A stretch of 64,000 nt of DNA, from assembly GCA_045105615.1 (NCBI GenBank), contig JBGCDS010000022.1, positions 1-64,000 of the forward strand, in the 5' to 3' direction. A program made the position numbers and the translations under genes. This stretch comes from UBA1858 sp045105615 (lineage in GTDB: Bacteria > Pseudomonadota > Gammaproteobacteria > UBA4575). Numbering within the stretch: position 1 is the first letter of the stretch; every line of letters begins with the position of its first letter. Below, piece by piece: positions 17,152 to 25,030 of the stretch. Under the pieces are notes generated by a model. The model had not been told where the DNA came from, searched no databases, and was given only the letters and a program-made list of their open reading frames with translations.

Positions 17152-17189
17152 GGCACCGCTTTGGCGCATTAATGCGCTATTATGGTGCT
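17152..17189. promoter_or_regulatory. tandem NtrC-like enhancer sites
   Basis: GGCACC-gcttt-GGCGCA (17152-17168) and TGCGCT-attat-GGTGCT (17173-17189) both resemble the NtrC consensus TGCACY-N5-GGTGCA in one orientation. Their centres are 21 bp apart, two helical turns, so dimers would bind on the same DNA face. They lie about 110-130 bases upstream of the predicted sigma-54 start, the usual enhancer distance. A palindrome GCGCATTAATGCGC (17164-17177) overlaps them. Confidence 0.7.
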
Positions 17190-17248
17190 TACTTAATGAT
17201 GTTTTACGCGATCTAGACTTAGCTACTGTTTTCTACTAATTTGTATCC

Positions 17249-17491
17249 ATGAAAATCAATTCGAAACATATCGACGAAACCATCACCAAACTAAAAGATC
17301 TATTGCCAAGTGACATTAGCGACTTCAAAAATACAGGTGAGCAAAAACTCAAATTAGTGTTAGAAGGCATGTTACAAAAAATGGATATGGTCTCTAGAGA
17401 AGAATATGACGTGCAAGCTGAAGTACTACAGCGCACACGCCAACGCCTAGAACAACTAGAACAACGCATTGCTCTATTAGAGAAAGACTAA
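17249..17491 (+). CDS. ubiK: ubiquinone biosynthesis accessory factor UbiK
   Basis: An 80-residue protein of the UbiK (YqiC) family: an N-terminal amphipathic helix (NSKHIDETITKLKDLLP), then a coiled coil with MDMVSREEYDVQAEVLQRTR, and a leucine-zipper-like C-terminus (LEQLEQRIALLE). In E. coli UbiK works with UbiJ to organise the soluble Ubi complex, and ubiJ is also in this window at 41.6 kb. It is divergent from the porin gene, and comM follows 80 bases downstream. Confidence 0.9.
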   Translation: MKINSKHIDETITKLKDLLPSDISDFKNTGEQKLKLVLEGMLQKMDMVSREEYDVQAEVLQRTRQRLEQLEQRIALLEKD

Positions 17492-17524
17492 ACCTCGTAT
17501 ATTTTTCCTTTAATTCATCACTGT

Positions 17525-17558
17525 TATGTAGCTACAAAAATATTTTGCTAGCTACATA
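17525..17558. promoter_or_regulatory. 10-bp inverted repeat in front of comM
   Basis: TATGTAGCTA at 17525-17534 and TAGCTACATA at 17549-17558 are exact reverse complements with a 14-base AT-rich loop. The right arm ends five bases before the comM ribosome binding site AGGAGA. It may be a ubiK terminator stem, an operator, or a 5'-leader hairpin. Confidence 0.6.
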
Positions 17559-17572
17559 TGTGCAGGAGAGAT

Positions 17573-19087
17573 ATGTCTATTGCGACAGTATATAGTCGTG
17601 CGCAAACTGGTATGCATGCCCCGCTGGTTTCTGTCGAAGTTCATCTATCAAACGGCTTACCTAACTTTTCCATTGTTGGCCTACCTGAAACGGCTGTGCG
17701 TGAAAGTAAAGATAGAGTGCGTGCTGCCATCATCAATTCCAATTTTGAATTTCCAGCCCGACGCATCACCGTTAATTTAGCGCCTGCAGAATTGCCTAAG
17801 CAGGGGGGACGATTTGATTTACCTATTGCTCTTGGCCTGCTTATCGCATCTAAACAACTGAGTGAAAATCTAATACAAGACTATGAATTTTTAGGCGAGC
17901 TCAGCCTGAGTGGAGAATTACGCAAAACAACTGGTATTTTACCTGCGGCACATGCTTGCCAAATCATTGGTAGCAAACTCATCACTTCTATAGAAAACAA
18001 AAAAGAACTGATCCCGATTAATCACAAAACCTATTTTTGCGCATCTCATTTACTTGATGTATGCGCACATTTAAATGATATTAAACAGCTCATCAACGAA
18101 CCTGATGAAAAATTCAACCAACAAGATCTAGCTCAATCACCAATGTGTGACGTATATGGTCAAAAACGTGCAAAAAGAGCTTTATGCATAGCTGCCGCTG
18201 GCCAACACCATGTACTCATGATTGGTTCTCCAGGTTCTGGAAAATCGATGCTTGCAAGTCGTTTCTCATCACTACTATCACCATTAAATGAAACTGAAAT
18301 GCTAGAAACATGCAGTGTATATTCAATTGCTAACGTTAGCGGTCAACAACGTCACCCACAATCGCGTCCATTTCGTTCACCGCACCATACCGTATCCTCT
18401 GTTGGTTTAGCAGGTGGCGGCTCAAACCCTCAACCCGGGGAAATTTCTTTAGCTCATAACGGTGTTTTATTTTTAGATGAATTTACTGAATTTGATCGAC
18501 ATGCATTAGAGATTTTACGCGAACCGCTGGAAACAGGAATGATCACTATCTCTCGCGCAGCTGCTCAGGTTGAGTTTCCAGCACGCTTTCAATTAATCGC
18601 AGCAATGAACCCCTGTTCCGCAGGCTGTGATATAGATGAGTATGGCCAGTGTGAATGTTCAGCCGAACAATTAAAAAGATATCGCAATAAAATATCTGCA
18701 CCATTACTTGATCGAATTGATATACAAATCAGCGTGCCTAAACTACCTACTCAGTTACTGCTTAGCAGTACTAATAACAAAAACGAAAACTGGGATGAAA
18801 TAAAAAACCGTATTAACAATGCACGCAATAGTCAACTACAACGCCAAGGAAAACTAAATAGTTTTTTAACGGGTAATGAAATACAAGAACTATGCTGCTT
18901 AACAGAACAGACTCAAACTGAATTTATTAACATGCTAGAAAAAATAAACATCAGTGCCCGTGCTTTTCATCGCATACTTAAGGTCGCACGTACCATTGCT
19001 GATTTAGAACAATCAGCTGCCGTAGAAAAACAACATCTAACTGAAGCTATTTCTTATCGACAGCTTGATCGTTTGTTAAAAAGTTAG
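17573..19087 (+). CDS. comM: ComM/YifB-family AAA+ ATPase
   Basis: A 504-residue Mg-chelatase-like helicase that promotes branch migration during natural transformation. Seen: the N-terminal LonC-like domain (VEVHLSNGLPNFSIVGLPE), Walker A GSPGSGKS near residue 218, the FRSPHHTVSSVGLAGGG motif, Walker B LFLDEF, and AAMNPCSAGC near residue 345. The C-terminal lid ends ISARAFHRILKVARTIADLE. The ATG at 17573 is preferred to one five codons upstream because GGAGAG sits just before it and the protein then begins MSIATVYSRA as in the family. Family usual NPCPCG reads NPCSAGC here. A second copy of the 3' end lies at 26554-27039, across an island. Confidence 0.95.
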   Translation: MSIATVYSRAQTGMHAPLVSVEVHLSNGLPNFSIVGLPETAVRESKDRVRAAIINSNFEFPARRITVNLAPAELPKQGGRFDLPIALGLLIASKQLSENLIQDYEFLGELSLSGELRKTTGILPAAHACQIIGSKLITSIENKKELIPINHKTYFCASHLLDVCAHLNDIKQLINEPDEKFNQQDLAQSPMCDVYGQKRAKRALCIAAAGQHHVLMIGSPGSGKSMLASRFSSLLSPLNETEMLETCSVYSIANVSGQQRHPQSRPFRSPHHTVSSVGLAGGGSNPQPGEISLAHNGVLFLDEFTEFDRHALEILREPLETGMITISRAAAQVEFPARFQLIAAMNPCSAGCDIDEYGQCECSAEQLKRYRNKISAPLLDRIDIQISVPKLPTQLLLSSTNNKNENWDEIKNRINNARNSQLQRQGKLNSFLTGNEIQELCCLTEQTQTEFINMLEKINISARAFHRILKVARTIADLEQSAAVEKQHLTEAISYRQLDRLLKS

Positions 19088-19100
19088 TCGTTCAGCACAG

Positions 19101-19180
19101 TCGTCATTCCCACGCGACCGCCATGGATGGCAGAAGTATTAGAAATGCAGGAGCAATTTCTAATGAAGGCGGGAATCCAG
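19101..19180. repeat. dispersed-type palindromic repeat downstream of comM
   Basis: The segment starts GTCATTCCCACGC and ends GGCGGGAATCCAG, the form of short palindromic repeats found scattered in many proteobacterial intergenic regions. Inside, TTAGAAAT (19139-19146) pairs with ATTTCTAA (19155-19162). It marks the left end of the comM island and probably forms a nested hairpin in RNA. Copy number in the genome cannot be judged from this window. Confidence 0.55.
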
Positions 19181-19263
19181 CGGTAAAATGCATTACATGA
19201 ACGATGGTAATACCATTCAACTTAAACAAACATTGTCTTGTGTTTCTCTATGTTAAATGCTAT

Positions 19264-19315
19264 TTTGATTCATATATAAATCAAATAAAGGTTATATGAT
19301 CTATATATAGATCAT
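19264..19315. promoter_or_regulatory. two palindromic operator-like sites before hipB
   Basis: ATGATCTATATATAGATCAT (19296-19315) is a perfect 20-bp palindrome ending eight bases before the hipB ATG. TTTGATT-catatata-AATCAAA (19264-19285) is a second inverted repeat about 30 bp upstream. Paired palindromes over the promoter are the expected arrangement for HipB-type autorepression. Confidence 0.65.
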
Positions 19316-19323
19316 TATTAGCA

Positions 19324-19662
19324 ATGGCTAAAAATTCACAACGAGCATATTCCGCTTATACTCGTAACGCTTTGGCGCTATTCGCATCTATGATCCGTGT
19401 GGCTCGCATAGAACACAAGCTAACTACACAAGAATTAGCTGAACGTGCAGGCATTTCTAGAGGGCTGCTACAGCGAATTGAAAAAGGTGATCCCGCTTGC
19501 TCTATTGGTGTTGTATTTGAATTAGCGACTTTAGTCGGCGTTAAATTATTTAATGAAGACGAACAAAGCATCAGTTACCAATTACACCAAGCTGAAGAAA
19601 AGTTAGCGTTACTTCCCAAGCACATGAGTAAACGAACTAAGGCAGTAGACGATGACTTCTAA
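19324..19662 (+). CDS. hipB: HipB-like XRE-family antitoxin
   Basis: A 112-residue DNA-binding protein with one XRE helix-turn-helix at about residues 22-75 (MIRVARIEHKLTTQELAERAGISRGLLQRIEKGD). The charged C-terminal tail resembles HipB proteins that contact the HipA kinase. It overlaps hipA by 11 bases. No Shine-Dalgarno sequence is seen before the ATG: the upstream bases form a palindromic operator, so the message may be leaderless or nearly so. Likely role is antitoxin and autorepressor of the pair. Confidence 0.85.
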   Translation: MAKNSQRAYSAYTRNALALFASMIRVARIEHKLTTQELAERAGISRGLLQRIEKGDPACSIGVVFELATLVGVKLFNEDEQSISYQLHQAEEKLALLPKHMSKRTKAVDDDF

Positions 19663-20911
19663 CACTGAGGCCTATGTTTGGATATGGCTACCAGAGAAAA
19701 CAGAACCAATAGTAGCTGGCAAGCTAGAAACGGAAGGCGACAAGTTACAATTTAACTATGGACGAAGTTATTTGGCACGCACGCAAGATACACATCCTGC
19801 TATCGCTATATTTGATGGCGAGCTACCATTACGAGCAGGCATACTCCCGTTACCTACGGGTTTAAACATGCACGGATGTATTCGAGACGCAGCACCTGAT
19901 GCCTGGGGTCGGCGCGTCATTATGAACAAGAAGCTAGGCAATGTGGGCACTCAAAGTGATACAGCGCAATTAGATGAACTTTGTTACTTACTAGAATCAG
20001 GTTCAGATCGAATTGGCGCACTCGACTTTCAGGCATCACCAACAGAATATGTACCTCGCTTAGCAAACAATGTCGCTCTATCAGATTTATTAGAGTCCGC
20101 CGAAAGAGTAGAACAAGGCGTTCCTCTTAATCCAGCATTAGATCAAGCGTTATACCATGGTAGCTCAGTGGGTGGCGCACGCCCAAAAGCACTGATCGAA
20201 GACAACAACAAAAAATACGTTGCTAAATTTTCTTCGACAACTGATCTTTATAGTGTTGTTAAAGCAGAGTACATAGCCATGCGTATGGCAAAACTAGCGG
20301 GATTAAATACCGCCCCTGTTAACCTAGTTAAGGCTGCTAACAAAGACGTGTTATTGATAGAGCGCTTTGACAGAGACAAGGTATCAACAGGATGGCAACG
20401 CAACGCAATGGTATCTGCGCTCACATTATTTGGCTTAGATGACATAATGGCGCGTTATGCCAGTTATGAAAAATTTGCGGAAATCATTCGGCATCGATTT
20501 ACAGCACCCAAGCAAACACTCAAAGAACTTTATGCACGCATGGTATTCAACATCTTATGTGGAAATACAGATGATCACGCACGCAATCACGCTGCCTTCT
20601 GGGATGGCAAGCAACTCACCTTAACACCCGCTTATGACATTTGTCCGCAAGGGCGAACAGGTGGAGAAGCAACGCAAGCCATGCTAATTGTAGGCAGTAA
20701 TAACCTCAGCCAAATTAATTACTGCATCAATGCCGCCAACCATTTCTTGTTATCTGAATATGAAGCAATAGAAATTTTCGAGCATCAAAGACAAGTGATC
20801 GAAGAAAATTGGGATACGGTGTGTGACCAGGCAGCACTGAGTGAAATAGATCGCGCTTATTTTTGGCAGCGACAATTTCTCAATCCATTTGCTCTAGAGG
20901 GAATAGATTAG
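19652..20911 (+). CDS. hipA: HipA-like serine/threonine kinase toxin
   Basis: A 419-residue kinase of the HipA family. Seen: the HipA N-terminal domain (PLPTGLNMHGCIRDAAPDAWGRRV), the phosphate-binding loop GSSVGGARPKA near residue 170, nucleotide-binding Lys in KYVAKF, the catalytic loop CGNTDDHARNHA near 303, and the metal-binding YDICP near 328. E. coli HipA phosphorylates GltX and induces persistence; whether this protein has the same target is unknown. All motifs look intact. It faces the recombinase fragment tail to tail with nine bases between. Confidence 0.9.
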   Translation: MTSNTEAYVWIWLPEKTEPIVAGKLETEGDKLQFNYGRSYLARTQDTHPAIAIFDGELPLRAGILPLPTGLNMHGCIRDAAPDAWGRRVIMNKKLGNVGTQSDTAQLDELCYLLESGSDRIGALDFQASPTEYVPRLANNVALSDLLESAERVEQGVPLNPALDQALYHGSSVGGARPKALIEDNNKKYVAKFSSTTDLYSVVKAEYIAMRMAKLAGLNTAPVNLVKAANKDVLLIERFDRDKVSTGWQRNAMVSALTLFGLDDIMARYASYEKFAEIIRHRFTAPKQTLKELYARMVFNILCGNTDDHARNHAAFWDGKQLTLTPAYDICPQGRTGGEATQAMLIVGSNNLSQINYCINAANHFLLSEYEAIEIFEHQRQVIEENWDTVCDQAALSEIDRAYFWQRQFLNPFALEGID

Positions 20912-20920
20912 CCTATAGCC

Positions 20921-21613
20921 TTATCTATGGTTAAACATGACAAGTTGAATAGTCAATAATAATGCCAAACTACTCATTAAAAAAACATCAAATAAAAAAT
21001 TGAATATATAACTAAAGCCATAAAAAATTCTCGAGAGATATAACTCCACCTTAAATACATATAGTAAGGACGTGTGGAAGTTAATGTCTATCTCCCCTTC
21101 TTTTACAACAATGCTTTCGGTAATAGACTCTACTATCGCAAACTGTTCTTCGTTACTCATCTGATCCCAGCGCTGAGCCAAATCTGTGGTTTGATCGAGG
21201 ACAGAATGAGTAGCGAGGTTATCAATCTTTAGGAGATCAAGCTCACTTTGCCGTTTAGGAACTTCATCTTTGAGTTGAGCAAGGCGTTCTTCTAATGGTT
21301 TGCATTTCACACCAAAGCCATCCGCTGAGATTTTATCTTTCATATACAAATCGTAGGTTTTGTCGATTTGTAGCTGGGGAGACTTTTGCTCTTTTTGCAG
21401 GACTTCTAACTGTTCCATTTTATCTCGTACAGAATCAGTTGCCGTATGCATATATTCGGCAATATGTTCTTCAGAAAGAAGGAAGTTTTCTAGCTGGCTA
21501 CGATATATAGCCTCAAGATCTTCAGTATGTATTTTGGCTTTGCACTTCCGGCATACATACTTAGGGTTATTAGATGGAACACGCATCACTCCCCCACACT
21601 CACAAAAGGTCAC
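20921..21613 (-). pseudogene. C-terminal fragment of a large serine recombinase
   Basis: The 230-codon frame begins in the recombinase zinc ribbon (TFCECGG, then CRKCKAKI) and continues as the long coiled-coil region of large serine recombinases (LQIDKTYDLYMKDKISADGFG, KPLEERLAQLKDE). The catalytic resolvase domain with its Ser nucleophile and the DNA-binding recombinase domain are absent. The GTG at 21613 is only the first possible start: the frame is open a few codons further into the H-NOX sequence, then stops. The last 45 residues are unusually hydrophobic and may be read-through into foreign sequence. It is a relic, probably of the element that built the island. Confidence 0.8.
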
Positions 21614-21791
21614 ATATTTCTTTATGTAAACTGCCGACTAAACTAAGTAGCTCAAGATGGTCGTATGTACCTACGCTAGTATAAGCACCACCTGATTTTA
21701 CATTTGAGTTGTTGATTATATTGTCGACCACTTGATAGCCAAAACGATCTTCGACCATATCAAAAAATTTTGTAAACACCACGCCTTTCAT
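21600..21791 (-). pseudogene. truncated H-NOX (haem NO-binding) gene
   Basis: Residues 1-60 match the start of H-NOX proteins: MKGVVFTKFFDMVEDRFG, then GGAYTSVGTYDHLELLSLVGSL. After LHKEI the frame runs into recombinase DNA and stops, so about two thirds of the usual 180 residues are lost, including the region of the proximal haem histidine. It follows the MCP by 69 bases on the same strand, the normal neighbourhood for an H-NOX sensor acting on a chemoreceptor. The recombinase fragment overlaps its 3' end. Confidence 0.8.
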
Positions 21792-21860
21792 GATTTGCCT
21801 AAATATGTTGGTGATATATGTAATTTTGCACAAAACAGAAACAAATGTATCTATACAAAT

Positions 21861-23864
21861 CTAGAACTCTTCCCAATCATCACTATCAATATCACTACCC
21901 GACACTTTTTGAGACGAGTTACCAGATGATTCCTTTTTTGCATCAGCTCTTGCAGGTCTATCATTTGACCAAGGTCGACCAGCACTTCGACGCTCTTCTG
22001 TCGAACGTTGTGCTAAGGGGCTGTCCTCAGAATCGTCGACTTTAAAGAAGCTTATCAATTCGCCTAACTCGTTGCTTTGTTCTGACATCGATTCTGCTGC
22101 CGCAGCACTTTCTTCAACCAACGCCGTGTTTTGCTGAGTGGTTGTGTCTAGTTCTACTATTGCTGTATTTACCTGCTCTATGCCCTGTGCCTGTTCTTGT
22201 GAAGCAGAAGTAATATCTCCAACAATTTCCGCTACCTTTTTAATGCTTCCCATAATTTCTTCGAGTGTTTCGCCCGATTGATTTACCAGACGACTGCCTT
22301 CTTCGACTTTGCTAACACTGTCTTCGATTAATTCTTTAATTTCTTTTGCAGCTGATGCGCTGCGCCCAGCGAGATTACGCACTTCAGTTGCAACAACAGC
22401 AAAACCGCGTCCTTGTTCACCCGCGCGTGCAGCTTCAACCGCAGCATTTAACGCTAACAAGTTGGTTTGAAATGCAATTTCATCAATTACGCTAATAATA
22501 TTAGAGATTTTATTGCTGGCTTCATTAATTTCATTCATTGCATTGACGGCTTTGTCAACGACTTCACCACCCACTTGGGCTTGGTTACTTGCTTCTTTAG
22601 CAAGCTGATTGGCCTCATTTGCATTATCAGCATTTTGTTTAACGGTACTGGTGATTTCCTCCATGCTGGCGGACGTTTCTTCCAGAGCGGCAGCTTGTGT
22701 TTCAGTGCGTCGGCTTAAATCCATATTGCCATTTGATATCTCTCCCGCACCTGTTTTCACTAGATCACTAACTTGTCGAATATCTTCAACCATCTCAATT
22801 AGTTTTTTACAATAATCATTGGTGGTTTTCTTAAGTTGTGCAAATTGACCTTGGTATTCTCCGTTTACTCGCTTATCTGTCTCCCCATCTGCAAGAGACA
22901 ACATGACATCACTTACTTCCTGCAGGATGTTCTCAACAGACGTTTGAAGTTCTTTTTGTTTGGTCGTGTCAATGGCATATTTCACCACCATAAACGGCTT
23001 TCCGTCTAAATCTAAAATAGGATTGTATGAGGCTTGTAGCCATATTTTATTACCATTTTTCCCGACACGTTCAAATTCACCTGCGTGATCTTCTCCTCGA
23101 TTCAGCGCTGCCCAAAACTCCTGATATTCTTTACTTGCTTTATATTCAGAAGTTGTAAAAATACTGTGATGCTTGCCTTCTATCTCATTTAGCGAATACC
23201 CAACGGTGCTGAGAAAATTATCATTTGCCGTGATGATGGTGCCATCCATATTAAATCGAATAACTGCTTGTGACCGGGCGAGTGCATCGACCTGTCCAGT
23301 GAGTGTGTTTATTTCTCTTTCTGCCACAAGTTCCGCGGTGCGATCAGCCCATTCGACAGCAATCCCAGTGAGTGTGTTATCCGTATCAAGTATTGGATTT
23401 GCTATGATGCGAAAACTGCGGCCGCCAATTTCTAACTGTGACTCAAACGTTGAAGTAAGCTTTGCAAGAAGTCCGCGTTGATGAGCAGGGTTTTTATGGA
23501 ATACATCAATATTCGTTCCAACTAATGTTTCTGAATTGAAATGTGGCAAATCTTTTTTAATGTCTGCTTCAGCATTTTCAAACATCTCTTTTAATGAGCT
23601 GTTCATGTACAAGATATTAAGATCTGCATCAGCAACCATTACATGTGTTTTTAAAGTATCAACAGCACTTTCTAAACGTGAATGTTCAGATGATTCTTTG
23701 GGGGTAGATCTTAAAAGTATTGATGCCATGACAATAGCGAACAAGATGCTAACTCCTGCAATAATTGGCTGGCTTTCAACAGCAAAGTACATTAGCGCTA
23801 TTACAGGGGCTGCAACTATGCACAGAAAACGTGTTTTAATGCCTAACTGGTTTAATTTACTCAT
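21861..23864 (-). CDS. PAS-containing methyl-accepting chemotaxis protein
   Basis: A 667-residue chemoreceptor. It has two N-terminal membrane spans (about 13-28 and 31-49) with almost no periplasmic loop, two PAS domains (about 65-185 and 200-305, the second with the GKHHSIF/FERVGKNGNKIWLQA pattern seen in Aer/BdlA-like proteins), and a HAMP-like stretch. The signalling domain has the hairpin tip IAFQTNLLALNAAVEAARAGEQGRGFAVVA. The C-terminus is a flexible linker ending DWEEF, which fits the xWxxF pentapeptide that docks CheR/CheB. Sensing is therefore intracellular, probably redox or ligand via PAS. It sits between a broken cheW and a truncated H-NOX gene. Confidence 0.93.
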   Translation of the reverse strand: MSKLNQLGIKTRFLCIVAAPVIALMYFAVESQPIIAGVSILFAIVMASILLRSTPKESSEHSRLESAVDTLKTHVMVADADLNILYMNSSLKEMFENAEADIKKDLPHFNSETLVGTNIDVFHKNPAHQRGLLAKLTSTFESQLEIGGRSFRIIANPILDTDNTLTGIAVEWADRTAELVAEREINTLTGQVDALARSQAVIRFNMDGTIITANDNFLSTVGYSLNEIEGKHHSIFTTSEYKASKEYQEFWAALNRGEDHAGEFERVGKNGNKIWLQASYNPILDLDGKPFMVVKYAIDTTKQKELQTSVENILQEVSDVMLSLADGETDKRVNGEYQGQFAQLKKTTNDYCKKLIEMVEDIRQVSDLVKTGAGEISNGNMDLSRRTETQAAALEETSASMEEITSTVKQNADNANEANQLAKEASNQAQVGGEVVDKAVNAMNEINEASNKISNIISVIDEIAFQTNLLALNAAVEAARAGEQGRGFAVVATEVRNLAGRSASAAKEIKELIEDSVSKVEEGSRLVNQSGETLEEIMGSIKKVAEIVGDITSASQEQAQGIEQVNTAIVELDTTTQQNTALVEESAAAAESMSEQSNELGELISFFKVDDSEDSPLAQRSTEERRSAGRPWSNDRPARADAKKESSGNSSQKVSGSDIDSDDWEEF

Positions 23865-23917
23865 AAGCTCTTATCCTTAAATTTTAATTAAAATTAATTT
23901 CTTATAGATTTTGGAAT

Positions 23918-24465
23918 TTAAAATTCATCAATGTGTTTTGCCATTTCGTTTATCTCATCAAGATTTACTAAGTGATCAATATCTAACAGGATCACTAGTT
24001 TTTCCTCGACTGACGCGAATCCTTTTAAAAATTCCGTATTGTAGGTGTGACTCAATTCAAGAGAGGGGTGAATGGCATCTTCAGCGAATTGATAGGTTTC
24101 AGAGACGCCATCAACAACTATTCCTATCAACTTTTCTTCACCATCATTGATTAACTTCACGATAATGACGACAGTTGATGCATCAAATTCAATTTTCTCT
24201 AATGAAAAACGCAGTCGTAAATCTATGATGGGGACGATTTACCCTCGCAAGTTAATGACTCCTAAGATATGTGTTGGAGTATTGGGAATATTCGTCACAC
24301 TGGTCCAACCTTGAATCCCTTGGACACGCATAATTTCAATGCCATATCCTTCACCCGCCAGGTGAAAGGTTAGGTATTGTTCTGTATCAGTGAAGGTAGA
24401 ATGCTCTTCTGATGAAGGTGATTCATTGGTGTGTGTTCTACCACTGCTTGGGTTTGTTGACTCAT
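23918..24465 (-). pseudogene. cheW: cheW pseudogene (frameshift and nonsense codon)
   Basis: Read on the minus strand from the ATG at 24465 (MSQQTQAVVEHTP), the frame stops early. The homologous frame continues one phase over as EQYLTFHLAGEGYGIEIMRVQGIQGW, then GVINLRG, an in-frame TAA (24239-24241), IVPIIDLRLRFSL and the C-terminal GIVVDGVSETYQF to 23918. CheW proteins normally read NLRG-K/T-IVPIIDLR, so a sense codon became TAA. Two lesions make this a dead adaptor rather than a sequencing slip. It lies upstream of, and in the same direction as, the MCP. Confidence 0.85.
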
Positions 24466-25030
24466 CGCAATTCTTAATAGTTAGTTTCTGCCTTGGTATA
24501 ACGGCAGAATATATAGTTATATAAATATCAAGGGAAAGTGTCTAATGAGGGACGGATTATAATAGCTATATATATCAATAACTTGTGATTAATGTGGTAG
24601 TTGCTATTTCTATTTATTTATCTATGATTAACTACACCTGGTCGAATAAGTAATAGTTTTTTTGCAAATATTAAAATTTTTGCGCTGATAAATTAACCAG
24701 TTTATACGAGCACCATCGGTGCAATAGTAAGCTATAAGAGTTTTGAAGATTTTTTTGCTGAGCACCGCACCGAAGTCAGTTATGAATTCATCTATTTACA
24801 GCGTAGAAGATTTGTCATTGCAAAAACACAAAATACTGAATGTCTGCTATGGGTTGCGATTTCAACTGATCGATGCAACACATTGGTTGAGGTCGCAACC
24901 CAAAGCTGACATTTCACTCGGTATTAGACATATGTCCAAAATCAATAAAATTGACCATATGTAGGCTTTAAATATTGAGCATTTGGCCTAATTTCTGTCT
25001 CAAGAAAGTTTAAAAGATAGGAGAAGGCAG
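24466..25030. other. 565-base intergenic region with two hairpins, no supported gene
   Basis: The stretch separates the minus-strand cheW relic from the plus-strand cytochrome b561 gene. It is AT-rich. A small stem GCACC-atc-GGTGC lies at 24710-24722. A longer inverted repeat TGGGTTGCGA (24850-24859) with TCGCAACCCA (24893-24902) follows, next to AAAGCTGACATTT. A 73-codon open frame at 24743-24964 overlaps these stems and shows no protein-like pattern. AGGAGA just before 25031 is the ribosome binding site of the next gene. Confidence 0.5.

Noticed and set aside
19324..20911. hipBA plus HTH genes as a new phage-defence island
   Set aside because: Only the toxin-antitoxin pair is intact and no nuclease, helicase or other effector accompanies it.
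23173..23481. 102-codon plus-strand frame opposite the MCP
   Set aside because: Ser-rich antisense shadow of the receptor's coding strand.
24743..24964. 73-codon frame upstream of the cytochrome b561 gene
   Set aside because: It overlaps intergenic inverted repeats, has no ribosome binding site and no recognisable pattern.
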